Shown piece after piece: positions 52,087 to 60,667 of a stretch of 64,000 nt of DNA. Position numbers and translations under genes: made by a program. The notes beneath the pieces were generated by a model. The model saw only the letters and a list, made by a program, of their open reading frames with translations. It was not told the DNA's origin and did no database searches. Source of the DNA: Roseateles terrae (GTDB lineage: Bacteria; Pseudomonadota; Gammaproteobacteria; Burkholderiales; Burkholderiaceae_C); the NCBI RefSeq assembly GCF_014192155.1, contig NZ_JACHXO010000001.1, forward strand, positions 62,001-126,000, given 5' to 3'. The stretch's first letter is position 1, and every line of letters starts with the position of its first letter.

Positions 52087-52216
52087 TTGCCAGTGCGGCA
52101 GCGGCATTTCATTGGCACGTGGCGTCCGGCCGCTTCGCGCAGCGGTGCCTCGCCAGGGCGGGCGACATCACAACGTCGCTTCAAATGCGCGGCGGCGACG
52201 GTGATGGCGACTATGG

Positions 52217-52232
52217 TGGCACCCGGGTTGCC
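52217..52232 (+). promoter_or_regulatory. Sigma-54 promoter (-24/-12) of the DUF6496 gene, exact match
   Basis: TGGCACCCGGGTTGCC, correct spacing. Predicted start about 52242, 51 bases before the ATG at 52293. Confidence 0.78.
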
Positions 52233-52292
52233 GATTCCAGGGACACAGCCGCGATGCCTCGCATCGCCCCGCGATCCTCACCGGAGATCACC

Positions 52293-52499
52293 ATGACCTC
52301 GAAGTACGGCAAGAAGGCCCAGGAAGAAGTCGCCAAGGCGCTTCACGAAGAGAAGCATCATGAACTCAAGAGCGGTAAAAGCGGCAAGACGGTGACCAGT
52401 CGCAAACAGGCCGTTGCGATCGGCCTGGCCAAGGCGCGCAAGGAAGGCGCGAAAGTGCCTTCGAAGGTGCCGTCCAAGCGCAATGCCACTCGGCATTGA
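52293..52499 (+). CDS. DUF6496 small basic protein
   Basis: 68 residues from the ATG at 52293, with GGAGA upstream. Lys/Ser/Gly-rich, with the family pattern KYGKKAQEEVAKALHEEK, LKSGKSGKTVTSRKQAVAIG and LAKARKEGAKVPSK. Probably binds nucleic acid by charge, like other small stress-induced basic proteins; no experiment supports a role. It has its own exact sigma-54 promoter, divergent from that of katE. A hairpin follows at 52552. Confidence 0.82.
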   Translation: MTSKYGKKAQEEVAKALHEEKHHELKSGKSGKTVTSRKQAVAIGLAKARKEGAKVPSKVPSKRNATRH

Positions 52500-52551
52500 G
52501 GGGCGACGGTCGCGTACCGCGCTGAAGGCCTCAGAGCGCAAGGCGCAAAAA

Positions 52552-52580
52552 AAAGGGGCAGCCATCATGGCTGCCCCTTT
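52552..52580. terminator. Bidirectional terminator between convergent genes
   Basis: A 12-pair stem AAAGGGGCAGCC/GGCTGCCCCTTT with an ATCAT loop. On the minus strand eight T's finish the hairpin, giving a strong terminator for the dehydrogenase; on the plus strand it ends CCTTTCC for the DUF6496 gene. Confidence 0.85.
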
Positions 52581-52625
52581 CCTGTGTGGCGATCTTGTCG
52601 CGATACGCCTGGCATCCGCTGACGA

Positions 52626-53969
52626 TCAGCGCGCCTGCACCTTCCAGATCACATTGCCCACGTCATCGGCCACCAGCAGCGCGCCCTGGCGATCCAGCGC
52701 CACGCCCACCGGACGACCCTGCGCCTGACCCTTGGCATCAAGGAAGCCGGTCAGCACATCCAGCGGCATGCCACTGGGTTTGGCGCCGACGAAGGGCACG
52801 AAGATGACCTTGTAGCCCGCCGGATTCTTGCGGTTCCACGATCCATGCTGGCCGACAAACATGCCGTGCGCATACGCCTGCGACAGCTTGTTGCCATCGC
52901 TCGACGCGAGCCCCAGCGAGGCGGTGTGCGCGCCCAGGGCGTAGTCAGGAATGATCGCCTTCTCCACCAGATCCGGGCGCGGCGGCTTCACACGGTCGTC
53001 CACGTTCTTGCCGTAGTAGCTGTAGGGCCAGCCGTAGAAGCCGTTCTCCTGCACCGAGGTGATGTAGTCGGGCACGAGATCGTCGCCCAGTTCGTCGCGC
53101 TCGTTCACCGCCACCCACAGCGCTTTGCTGGTCGGCTCCCAGGCCAGGCCCACCGGATTGCGCAGGCCGCTGGCAAACACCCGGCTGGCGCCGGTCTTGA
53201 CATCGATTTCCATGATCGCGGCGCGTTCCTGTTCGGCTTCAATGCCGTTCTCCGCCACATTGCTGTTGGAGCCGATGCCGGCATAGAGCTTGGTGCCGTC
53301 GCCGTTGGCAATCAGGCTCTTGGTCCAGTGGTGGTTGATGCGGCCGCCCGGCAGATCGGCCAGCTTCACCGGCTGCCCGGCCAGCTTGGTCTGGCCTTCG
53401 GCGTAGGGGAAGCGCACCACGGCGTCGGTGTTGGCGATGTAGAACTGATCCCCTATCAGGGCCATGCCGAAGGGCGAATTCAGGTTCTCGGCAAAGACAA
53501 AGCGCTGGTCGGCCACGCCGTCGCCGTTGGTGTCCCGCAGCAGGGTGATGCGGTTGGGGCTCTTGACGGTCGCGCCCGCTTTTTTCTGGAATTGCTTGGT
53601 CACCCAGGCCTTCGGTCCCTTGCCATCATCCGGGCGCACCGGGCCGTTGGTTTCGGCCACCAGCACGTCGCCGTTGGGCAGTACGTAAATCCAGCGCGGG
53701 TGCACCAGCTTGTCAGCAAAACGGACCACCTTCAGGCCGGCCGCGGCCTGCGGCTGCGCCTGGCCGGACCACCCCACCGCCTTGGCCACATTGACCGTGG
53801 GCATCAGCACCGGCTTGTTGGGCTCGGGCAGGGTCGGGTTGGGCCCATAGCCGGGCGGGGTGGTGGGCGGGGCCTCCTGGGCCTGCGCGGTCGAAACACA
53901 CAGGCTGGCCAGCAACGCCGCGGCCATCACAACGGGACGCAGGGTGGGCGAGGGAATTTTCTTGTGCAT
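52626..53969 (-). CDS. PQQ-dependent sugar dehydrogenase (sorbosone dehydrogenase type)
   Basis: 447 residues from the ATG at 53969. A signal peptide of about 30 residues ends at STAQAQE, so it works in the periplasm. The beta-propeller is shown by HPRWIYVLPNGDVLVAETNG, NLNSPFGMALIGD, GGRINHHWTKSLI (His near the cofactor), GLRNPVGLAWEP and GQHGSWNRKNPAGYKV. The family (soluble glucose/aldose and L-sorbosone dehydrogenases) oxidises sugars with pyrroloquinoline quinone. No PQQ synthesis genes are here, but the next gene is a PQQ-receptor type protein. An exact sigma-54 promoter lies about 100 bases upstream; ends at the terminator at 52552. Confidence 0.9.
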   Translation of the reverse strand: MHKKIPSPTLRPVVMAAALLASLCVSTAQAQEAPPTTPPGYGPNPTLPEPNKPVLMPTVNVAKAVGWSGQAQPQAAAGLKVVRFADKLVHPRWIYVLPNGDVLVAETNGPVRPDDGKGPKAWVTKQFQKKAGATVKSPNRITLLRDTNGDGVADQRFVFAENLNSPFGMALIGDQFYIANTDAVVRFPYAEGQTKLAGQPVKLADLPGGRINHHWTKSLIANGDGTKLYAGIGSNSNVAENGIEAEQERAAIMEIDVKTGASRVFASGLRNPVGLAWEPTSKALWVAVNERDELGDDLVPDYITSVQENGFYGWPYSYYGKNVDDRVKPPRPDLVEKAIIPDYALGAHTASLGLASSDGNKLSQAYAHGMFVGQHGSWNRKNPAGYKVIFVPFVGAKPSGMPLDVLTGFLDAKGQAQGRPVGVALDRQGALLVADDVGNVIWKVQAR

Positions 53970-54385
53970 GAGAGGCTCCGGTCAACGGAAACAAGGACAC
54001 ACACCGCAGGCCCAGGCGGCGCGCCGAAAGGCGTCCGGACACCAGGGCGGCGGCGACCGGCAGCATGACGGCAAGCAGGGTGCCCAGCGGTCGCGCCCCG
54101 GCCGCACCCCGGCCGCACGACTGCGCGGGCGCCCTGTGGCGGAGCAACGGTCCGGCGGTGTCCATCCCCCTCGCCTGAAGTCCACCCTGTGCGGGAAAGC
54201 GCCACCGGGCTCGCGGTTTGCCTTCTGGCGGGCCATCCGCGCGACATGGGTCTTACCAGGGGTCTGACCGATCTCTGGGGCTCATTTGACCGATGTCCGG
54301 CGCACGGATACTGAGGGGCGCGTCCGGCGGATGACGTGCCAGGTGATGACATAGGCCACGGTGAAGGCCTCGGGAGGATGTACGG
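53970..54385. other. 416-base divergent intergenic region
   Basis: Between the PQQ dehydrogenase and the TonB receptor. It holds the minus-strand sigma-54 site at 54070-54085 and a short direct repeat CCCCGGCCGCA (twice, 54096-54117). Open frames through it run into the dehydrogenase gene and lack a ribosome site or conserved content. No clear promoter for the receptor was found. Confidence 0.6.
54070..54085 (-). promoter_or_regulatory. Sigma-54 promoter (-24/-12) of the PQQ dehydrogenase, exact match
   Basis: Reads GGGCACCCTGCTTGCC on the minus strand, correct spacing. Leader about 90 bases to the ATG at 53969. Confidence 0.72.
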
Positions 54386-56665
54386 ATGATTCGAAGCAGG
54401 GATGTTTTGCAGCGAGGGCAGGCCCCGCATGCGGTCGCGATGGCCATCTCCACCCTGATGGGCCTGAGCAGCGGCGGGGTATTGGCGCAGACCGCACAGG
54501 ATGCGCACGCGCAGCCCATGGCGCAGCAGAAAACGCAGATGCCGACACCGTCGGGCACATCAGCGAAAGCCCAGCCCGATGCAGCCCCCCGCCCGGAGCC
54601 CTCGGTCCAGGTGGCCGCCGCACTGCCTGTGGTGGTGGTCACCGGCAGCGTCTCCGAGCGCGCTCTGGAGGCGGCCCCCTACGCCGCCTCCGTTGTTGAC
54701 GCCGAGACCCTCCGCCAGGCCGGCCCGATGGTGAACCTCTCCGAAGCGCTGGCTCGCGTGCCGGGCATCACCGCCAACAACCGCCAGAACTATGCGCAGG
54801 ACCTGCAGCTGTCCTCCCGCGGCTTCGGTGCAAGGGCGCCGTTTGGCGTGCGCGGGCTGCGCCTGTACACCGATGGCATTCCCGCCACCATGCCGGACGG
54901 GCAGGGCCAGGTCTCGCATGTCGACCTGGCGTCCGCCCAGCGGGTGGAAGTCGTTCGCGGCCCCTTCACCGCTCTGTATGGCAACAGCTCCGGCGGTGTG
55001 ATTGCCGCCTTCACCGCGCCGGTCACCCAGGCGGGCGCCGAGATGTCCCTGGATGCCGGTGCCGACGGATTCCGCCAGGGCCGTCTGAATGTCGGCGCGC
55101 CGCTGGGTCGTGGCTGGGAAGGCCAGGCCAGCATCAGCGGCCTGCGTCTGGACGGCTTCCGTCCGCAGAGCGAGGCGCATCGCACACTGGGCACCGGCCG
55201 CCTGGCCTGGTCCGGCGAGGCGGACCGGGTGATCCTGCTGCTCAACACTTTCCGCCAGAATGCGCAGGACCCGCTCGGCCTGACGCGGGCGCAATGGCTG
55301 GACAACCCGGACCAGACCACGCCCCAGGCCCTCCAGTTCAACACCCGCAAGGAAGCCAGCCAGACTCAGCTGGGCGGCCGCTGGACCCATCGCTTCGACG
55401 AGAGTGGTCCGCTGGCCAGCGCCAGTCTGATGGCCTACACCGGCTGGCGCAGCGTGACGCAGTGGCAGTCGATCACCGTCGGCGCCCAATCGGCCGCGGG
55501 CAGTGGGGGCGGGGTGGTGGACGTCGACCGCCGTTATGACGGTGTGGACGGACGCCTGGTCTGGCGGGTGGCGGGCGGCTCGCTGGCGACCGGCGTCAAC
55601 CTGGAGCGCCAACGGGACGACCGCCAGGGTTTCCAGAATTTCATTGGCACGGGGCCTACGCAGCAACTCGGCGTCACCGGCGCCCTGCGCCGCGACGAGG
55701 ACAACCGCGCCACCACCCGCGAAGCCTATGCGCAGTGGGACGGCGCTCTGACATCGACCCTGGACGGAATGATCGGGGTGCGCGGCGGCGAGGTGCGCAT
55801 GTCCGCCCAGGACCGCTACCTCAGCAATGGCGACGACTCCGGTGCCCGGCGCTTTCGCTACGCCAATCCCGCGGTGGGCCTGGGCTGGCGTCTGGCGCCC
55901 GGGCTGTTGGTGCATGCAGCCGTGGGTCGCGGATTTGAATCCCCCACGCTGAACGAACTCGCGTATCGCGTGGACGGCACCGGCGGCTTCAACACCGACC
56001 TGAAAGCGCAGAAGAGCCAGCAGCAGGAAGTGGGCCTGAAGTGGCGCGGCGAGCGGGCCTCGCTGGACGCGACGGTGTTCCACATCGGCACTCGCGACGA
56101 AATCGCGGTGCTGACCAACAGCGGCGGTCGCTCCAGCTACCAGAATGTCGGCCGGACCCGGCGCAGCGGGCTGGAGCTGTCCGGCGACTGGCGGCCCGTC
56201 TCCCGCTGGAAGGTGGCCGCGACGCTGAGCACGCTGACCGCGCGTTATCGCGACAGCTTCGTCACCTGCACCGGCACGCCCTGTCCCACGCCGACGGTCG
56301 CGGTGCCCTCCGGGCGGCGCATTGCCGGCACCAATGGCGGCAGCGCCTTTGCGGAGCTGGCCTGGAAGCCGGAGGTCTGGTCGGGTGGAGAAGCCGCGCT
56401 GGAGTGGCGGGGCGTGAAGACAACGGCAGTGAACGACACCAACAGCGAATTCGCCCCCGGATATGGCCTGTGGCATCTGCGACTCAGCCAGGACGGGCAG
56501 GCCAGTGTCGGCCGCTGGACCTGGATCGCGCGTGTGGAGAACCTGGCCAACCGCCGTTATGTGGGCAGTGTGATCGTCAACGACGGCAATGGCCGGTTCT
56601 ATGAGCCGGCGCCTGGGCGCACCTGGTGGCTCGGGCTCAAGCTGGCGACGAGTCTCGGCTCCTGA
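54386..56665 (+). CDS. pqqU: TonB-dependent receptor, PqqU/YncD type
   Basis: 759 residues. An N-terminal export region runs to about residue 35 (GGVLAQTA), then a Gln/Pro-rich spacer and a TonB-box-like PVVVVTGS at about 81. The plug has NLSEALARVPGI, NRQNYAQDLQLSSRGFGAR, LRLYTDGIPATMPDGQGQ and RGPFTALYGNSSGGV, then the 22-strand barrel, ending YVGSVIVNDGNGRFYEPAPG. These segments match, as I remember it, E. coli YncD, shown to take up PQQ and renamed PqqU. It would import PQQ across the outer membrane for the adjacent dehydrogenase. Divergent from that gene; no sigma-54 site found. Confidence 0.88.
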   Translation: MIRSRDVLQRGQAPHAVAMAISTLMGLSSGGVLAQTAQDAHAQPMAQQKTQMPTPSGTSAKAQPDAAPRPEPSVQVAAALPVVVVTGSVSERALEAAPYAASVVDAETLRQAGPMVNLSEALARVPGITANNRQNYAQDLQLSSRGFGARAPFGVRGLRLYTDGIPATMPDGQGQVSHVDLASAQRVEVVRGPFTALYGNSSGGVIAAFTAPVTQAGAEMSLDAGADGFRQGRLNVGAPLGRGWEGQASISGLRLDGFRPQSEAHRTLGTGRLAWSGEADRVILLLNTFRQNAQDPLGLTRAQWLDNPDQTTPQALQFNTRKEASQTQLGGRWTHRFDESGPLASASLMAYTGWRSVTQWQSITVGAQSAAGSGGGVVDVDRRYDGVDGRLVWRVAGGSLATGVNLERQRDDRQGFQNFIGTGPTQQLGVTGALRRDEDNRATTREAYAQWDGALTSTLDGMIGVRGGEVRMSAQDRYLSNGDDSGARRFRYANPAVGLGWRLAPGLLVHAAVGRGFESPTLNELAYRVDGTGGFNTDLKAQKSQQQEVGLKWRGERASLDATVFHIGTRDEIAVLTNSGGRSSYQNVGRTRRSGLELSGDWRPVSRWKVAATLSTLTARYRDSFVTCTGTPCPTPTVAVPSGRRIAGTNGGSAFAELAWKPEVWSGGEAALEWRGVKTTAVNDTNSEFAPGYGLWHLRLSQDGQASVGRWTWIARVENLANRRYVGSVIVNDGNGRFYEPAPGRTWWLGLKLATSLGS

Positions 56666-56666
56666 T

Positions 56667-56720
56667 CCGACGGTCCGCCGGAGCGGCGGGTCGGCAGAAC
56701 GGCCGGGTCAGCCGTTCTGC
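56667..56720. terminator. Two tandem hairpins between convergent genes
   Basis: First hairpin: CCGAC+CCGCC paired with GGCGG+GTCGG, 56667-56694. Second: a 10-pair stem GCAGAACGGC/GCCGTTCTGC, 56694-56703 and 56711-56720, whose loop contains the stop codon of the minus-strand kinase. No T-run, so likely stabilisers or factor-assisted terminators. Confidence 0.5.
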
Positions 56721-58678
56721 GTCAGCTGCTCCATCATTCGCAGCAGCTGTTGCGGTCTCAATGGCTTGCTCAGATGAGCATCGAAGCCGGCCTGCAGGGC
56801 TTGCTGCCGATCCACGTCCCGGGTGAAAGCGGTGAGGGCGATGGCCGGCAGCCGCGGCCCCGGCGCTTCCCGATGCCGCAGCTCGCGAATGAGCTCGTAA
56901 CCGTCCTTGCCGGGCATGCCCACATCGCTGATGAGCAGGTCAAAGCGCTGCCGGGCCAGGGTGGCGAGCGCATCGTCGGCGCTCTGCACCAGCGTCACCC
57001 GGATGTCCCGCTCGCCGAGAATCAGCCGCAGCATGGCCCCGGCATCGGCATCGTCGTCCACCAGCAGCACCTGCAGTCCGGTCAGGCCGGGCGCGTAGGT
57101 GGTCTCCGGCCCCTCTGCCGGTCCCAGGAGTCCAGCGGCGGTGTCCGGACCCTCCAAGGGCTGTGCGGCGTCGACGCCGGGCAACCAAAAGGCAATGCGA
57201 GCCCCCTGGCCGGTGCCATCGCTGTGCACCTCCACCCAGCCACCATGCGCCTCCACCAGACTCTTCACGATCGCCAGGCCCAGGCCGAGCCCCCCGTGAT
57301 GACGGTTGCTGGAGGCGTCGCTCTGGGTGAAGCGGTCGAAGATGTAGGGCAGGAAGGCCGGGTCGATGCCCTGGCCCTGGTCCTTCACTTCGATCAGCGC
57401 ACCGCCGTCCTGCGCCCACATCGACACGGTGATGGTGCTGCCCTTGGGGGAGAACTTGGCGGCATTGCCCACCAGGTTCCAGAGGACCTGATGCACCCGG
57501 CCGCTGTCGGCCATCAGCAGCAGGTCTTCATCCTGCAGGTCCAGGGCGAGCAGATGGCCCCCGGCCTGCACGCCCGCCTGCACCGCGGCAATGGCGGCGC
57601 GCACGATCGCCCCGGCCCCCACCACTTCACGGCTCAGCGGCAACTTGCCCACGTTCAAGCGCGACATGTCCAGAATGTCGGAAATCATCCGCGCCTGGAT
57701 GTTCACATTCCGCTCGATCGCCTCCAGTCCCTTGGAGAGCAGATCGGGTGGGCTGTGCCGCTGCAGCACATGCGTCCAACCGATGATGGCATTCAGCGGG
57801 GTGCGCAGTTCGTGCGAGAGCACCGCGATCAGGTCGTCCTTCAGGCGGCTCAAGCGCTCGGCCTCGCTGCGCGCGGTGCGCTCGCGGTCCAGCATCGCCT
57901 GCCGCTGCTCGATCAGGCGCTGCTGCTGCGAGACGTCGATGGCCATCACCATGCCCACGCCGGGCTCCACCGGTGGGGAGGTGGTCCATTCCACCGTCAC
58001 GACTTCCTCGGAGGGTGTGAGCAGCGCAAACTGGGCCCGATGGCCGCTGGTGTGCAGCAGCTCGAAGAATTGCAGCGCCACCGCCCGGTCGGGTGGGGCC
58101 ACGAAGTTCAGCAGCGGCTGACCCACCACTTCCGCGCTGGCGCGCTCCAGCAGGGACAGCATCGCCGGATTGGCGTCGCGCACCGTGCCATCGGCTGCAT
58201 TCACCAGGCAGATGCCACTGGGCGCCTGGGCATAAACGGTGCGGAACTTGACCTCGCTGGCGCGCATCGCGGCTTCGGCCGCCTGGGTGCGCACCAGCGC
58301 CTGGATGGTGGAAACCAGCACCGCCGGTTCGACCGGATGGGTCAGGTAGGCATCGGCACCGGCGTCCAGGCCGCGCACCTTGTCCTCATCGGTCAGGTAG
58401 GCGGCGGTGAGGTGGATCACCGGCAGCCGGAAGGTGGTGTTGCGGGCACGCAGGCGCCGGCACAGCTCGAAGCCGTCGATGTCAGGCAGGTGGATGTCCA
58501 GCACCACGGCGGAGATGTCCCGGTCCGCCACGGCCAGGGCCTGGGCGCCGGTGGCGGCTTCTTCGGTGGGGAAGCCGGCGGCATTGAGCAGACGCACCGT
58601 GGTGTAGCGGCCGACCGGGTCGTCATTCACCACCAGCAAGCGGTGCTGGGTGCGATCGATGGACCACGGTTGATTCAT
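56708..58678 (-). CDS. Hybrid histidine kinase REC-PAS-HisKA-HATPase-REC (end of stressosome operon)
   Basis: 656 residues, no membrane helix. Receiver 1 (13-130) has VVNDDP and LDIHLPD but YLTHPVEP where the conserved Lys-Pro is expected, so the invariant Lys is His. PAS about 145-255; HisKA with AVLSHELRTPLNAI; HATPase with NLVGNAAKF, DQGQGID and GLGLGLAIV; receiver 2 (535-650) with VDDDAD, ISDVGMPG and SKPLRP. The start overlaps the previous kinase's stop by ATGA. In stressosome operons of Gram-negatives a two-component module is the proposed output of RsbT; this gene and the next upstream one fit that role. Confidence 0.9.
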   Translation of the reverse strand: MNQPWSIDRTQHRLLVVNDDPVGRYTTVRLLNAAGFPTEEAATGAQALAVADRDISAVVLDIHLPDIDGFELCRRLRARNTTFRLPVIHLTAAYLTDEDKVRGLDAGADAYLTHPVEPAVLVSTIQALVRTQAAEAAMRASEVKFRTVYAQAPSGICLVNAADGTVRDANPAMLSLLERASAEVVGQPLLNFVAPPDRAVALQFFELLHTSGHRAQFALLTPSEEVVTVEWTTSPPVEPGVGMVMAIDVSQQQRLIEQRQAMLDRERTARSEAERLSRLKDDLIAVLSHELRTPLNAIIGWTHVLQRHSPPDLLSKGLEAIERNVNIQARMISDILDMSRLNVGKLPLSREVVGAGAIVRAAIAAVQAGVQAGGHLLALDLQDEDLLLMADSGRVHQVLWNLVGNAAKFSPKGSTITVSMWAQDGGALIEVKDQGQGIDPAFLPYIFDRFTQSDASSNRHHGGLGLGLAIVKSLVEAHGGWVEVHSDGTGQGARIAFWLPGVDAAQPLEGPDTAAGLLGPAEGPETTYAPGLTGLQVLLVDDDADAGAMLRLILGERDIRVTLVQSADDALATLARQRFDLLISDVGMPGKDGYELIRELRHREAPGPRLPAIALTAFTRDVDRQQALQAGFDAHLSKPLRPQQLLRMMEQLTQNG

Positions 58679-59604
58679 GGGCGAGGCCCCTGCTGCGCCG
58701 CGCCCGTCTCGGTCCCCATTCCGGTCCCCATCAGCAAGGCTTCACCGGCATTTTGCAGTTGCAGCGGCACCGTCACTGAGAAGACCGAGCCCTTGCCCGC
58801 CTCACTTTGCAGGCCCACCGTGCCGCCCAGCAGCTCGGCCAGCCGCTTGCTCAGCGAGAGGCCCAGCCCGGTGCCACGCAGCCGTTTCTGAATCGGTGAA
58901 TCCAGCTGGATGAAGTCCTGGAAGATGGCGTCGTGGAATTCGGGGGCGATGCCGATGCCGGTGTCGGTGACCGCAAACACCATGGTCTCGCCTTGTTGGA
59001 CGGCCGACACCCGCACCTCGCCGTGGGTGGTGAACTTCAACGCATTGGAGATGAAGTTGCGCAGGATCTGCGAGAGTTTGCCGTTGTCCGTGAAAAGCTT
59101 GCCGGTGCCCACCGGCTCTTCAAACACCAGCTGCACGTCCGGATTCACCAGCACCGGTTTGAACATGCCCCGCAGGGCGGCGAAGAGGTCCACCAGTTCA
59201 AACCACGCCGGCGAGATGTCGATCCGGCCGGCTTCCACCTTTGCCAGGTCCAGCAGGTCGTTGACCATGTCGGTAAATTCTTCCGAGGTGGTCCGGATGA
59301 ACTGAATCTGTTTTTCCTGCTCGGCCGTCAGCGGGCCGTCCACCCGGTCCAGCAGCAACCGGGTCAGGCTGCGGATGGACGCAATGGGTGTGCGGAATTC
59401 GTGGCTCATGTAGGCCAGGAAGCGGCTCTTGAGTTCGGTGGCCTGGCGCAGCTGCTGGGCCTGGGTGTCCAGCTCGGCATACAGGGCCAACACGCCGCGA
59501 TTGGTTTCGTCCAGCTCCGCCTGGAGCTCCTTCAGCTGCTGCCGGGCCTGGCTCAGCGCTTCGCGCAGGGCATGGGGATCATCGAGCGACGGGTCTTCAG
59601 TCAT
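58675..59604 (-). CDS. Cytosolic sensor histidine kinase (stressosome operon)
   Basis: 309 residues from the ATG at 59604, overlapping the phosphatase stop by ATGA. An N-terminal coiled coil (LSQARQQLKELQAELDETN) replaces a sensor domain, as in kinases driven by partner proteins. HisKA has YMSHEFRTPIASIRSL with the phospho-acceptor His; HATPase has NFISNALKF, DTGIGIAPE, GTGLGLSLS. It is probably switched by contact with RsbT or another stressosome output and passes phosphate to a receiver of the next hybrid kinase or elsewhere. Confidence 0.9.
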   Translation of the reverse strand: MTEDPSLDDPHALREALSQARQQLKELQAELDETNRGVLALYAELDTQAQQLRQATELKSRFLAYMSHEFRTPIASIRSLTRLLLDRVDGPLTAEQEKQIQFIRTTSEEFTDMVNDLLDLAKVEAGRIDISPAWFELVDLFAALRGMFKPVLVNPDVQLVFEEPVGTGKLFTDNGKLSQILRNFISNALKFTTHGEVRVSAVQQGETMVFAVTDTGIGIAPEFHDAIFQDFIQLDSPIQKRLRGTGLGLSLSKRLAELLGGTVGLQSEAGKGSVFSVTVPLQLQNAGEALLMGTGMGTETGAAQQGPRP

Positions 59605-60644
59605 TGTGTTTGTGAGGAGGCAGGGCGGCGGGGGACGGCGACCACCACCGTGGCGTCGTCGCGCCCTCGGAGATGATCCCGCAGAATCCATCCGGCAATG
59701 ACCGCCGGACCGGCCTGCAGGAGGCCCGGCACATCATCGAGCTTCCAACGGGTCTGGATGCCATCTGAATGCAGGACAAGCACCGCATGGGCAGGCCATT
59801 CATAGTGCATGTCCTGCAATCGGCGCACCTGCACCCCCAGCGTGCCATGTTGGACCATCAGGCTGCGATCGACCACCCCCGAGATCAGGCGGCCGGACAC
59901 ATTGCCCGCGCCCGACACCGTGAGTGCGGGCGTGGCCAGGTCCAGCCGGACCAGTGTGACGGCCGCCCCGCGTGTCATGCGCATCGGGTCATGTGCACGC
60001 TCCAGCACGGCGGCGGGGGAGGCCGCCGGGGCGGGGGTCTGGTGCAGCAGCGCCATCATCCGGTCGGAGGCTTCGGCCGCGTCGGGGCCGTGGCCCAGGC
60101 CGTCGGCCACGACCACCAGCCAGTGGTCGTCCAGGTGTCGCACCGTCCAGCCGTCGCCGCTGATGTGTTCACCCGGCGCGGCGAGGTTGACGCCGGCGAT
60201 GTCAAAGCCGGCCTGAGGAAGCGTCCAGCCGCGCTGGGCGGCGGTGGCGACAGTGGCGGCAGCGCGGACGGCCATCACACAGCCGCGCCCAGGCGCAGAA
60301 AACGCCTCGAAGCGGGCCGCCATCCGACGCACCGCTCCGAGCCCGGTGCCGGCCGTTCCGCCGGTGCTGTAGCCGTCCTGCAGGCAGCGGTGCACATCCA
60401 TGCCGGGACCCTGGTCCAGGGACAGAACCTCCACCTCGCCGTCCACGGCGGCCATCAGCAGGGCGGCCTGCCGGCCGGGGCCGACATGGCGGTGCAGGTT
60501 GGTGCCCAGTTCGGTCACGATCAGGGCCAGCCGGCCGCTGGCTTCGGCGTCGAAGCCCAGGCCGCTGGCCAGCTGCAGGGCCGCCCGGCGCGCTTCGCCC
60601 ACCTGGCTTGCATCCTCGATGGGGAAACGCTGGTGCGGTTGCAT
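59601..60644 (-). CDS. HATPase-SpoIIE phosphatase fusion (RsbX-like)
   Basis: 347 residues from the ATG at 60644. Residues 1-135 form an RsbW/RsbT-like ATPase (IVTELGTNLHRH N-box, DQGPGMD, TAGTGLGAVRRM). Residues 150-345 form a PP2C-type SpoIIE phosphatase (ISGDGWTVRH, VVVADGLGHGPDAAEAS with metal-binding Asp, LHSDGIQTRW, RDDATVVVA). In Bacillus the separate phosphatase RsbX resets phosphorylated RsbR and RsbS; fusing it to an ATPase links resetting to partner binding. It lies 23 bases after rsbT and overlaps the next kinase by ATGA. Confidence 0.88.
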   Translation of the reverse strand: MQPHQRFPIEDASQVGEARRAALQLASGLGFDAEASGRLALIVTELGTNLHRHVGPGRQAALLMAAVDGEVEVLSLDQGPGMDVHRCLQDGYSTGGTAGTGLGAVRRMAARFEAFSAPGRGCVMAVRAAATVATAAQRGWTLPQAGFDIAGVNLAAPGEHISGDGWTVRHLDDHWLVVVADGLGHGPDAAEASDRMMALLHQTPAPAASPAAVLERAHDPMRMTRGAAVTLVRLDLATPALTVSGAGNVSGRLISGVVDRSLMVQHGTLGVQVRRLQDMHYEWPAHAVLVLHSDGIQTRWKLDDVPGLLQAGPAVIAGWILRDHLRGRDDATVVVAVPRRPASSQTQ

Positions 60645-60667
60645 CGTTGGTCGTTGGATTGCTTGTC

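Noticed and set aside
50339-52204. A 621-residue open frame antisense to the catalase
   Set aside because: No domain, Gly/Arg-rich end, fully explained by katE on the minus strand.
53713-54165. Minus-strand frame of about 150 residues upstream of the PQQ dehydrogenase, with an apolar stretch
   Set aside because: It overlaps the dehydrogenase in another frame over most of its second half and shows no family resemblance; the sigma-54 site at 54070 also lies inside it.
54560-56476. A 638-residue minus-strand frame within the TonB receptor
   Set aside because: The receptor frame matches PqqU from start to end; the antisense frame has no motif.
56750-58891. A 713-residue plus-strand frame over the hybrid kinase
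   Set aside because: The minus strand encodes complete kinase and receiver motifs; the plus frame is compositional noise.
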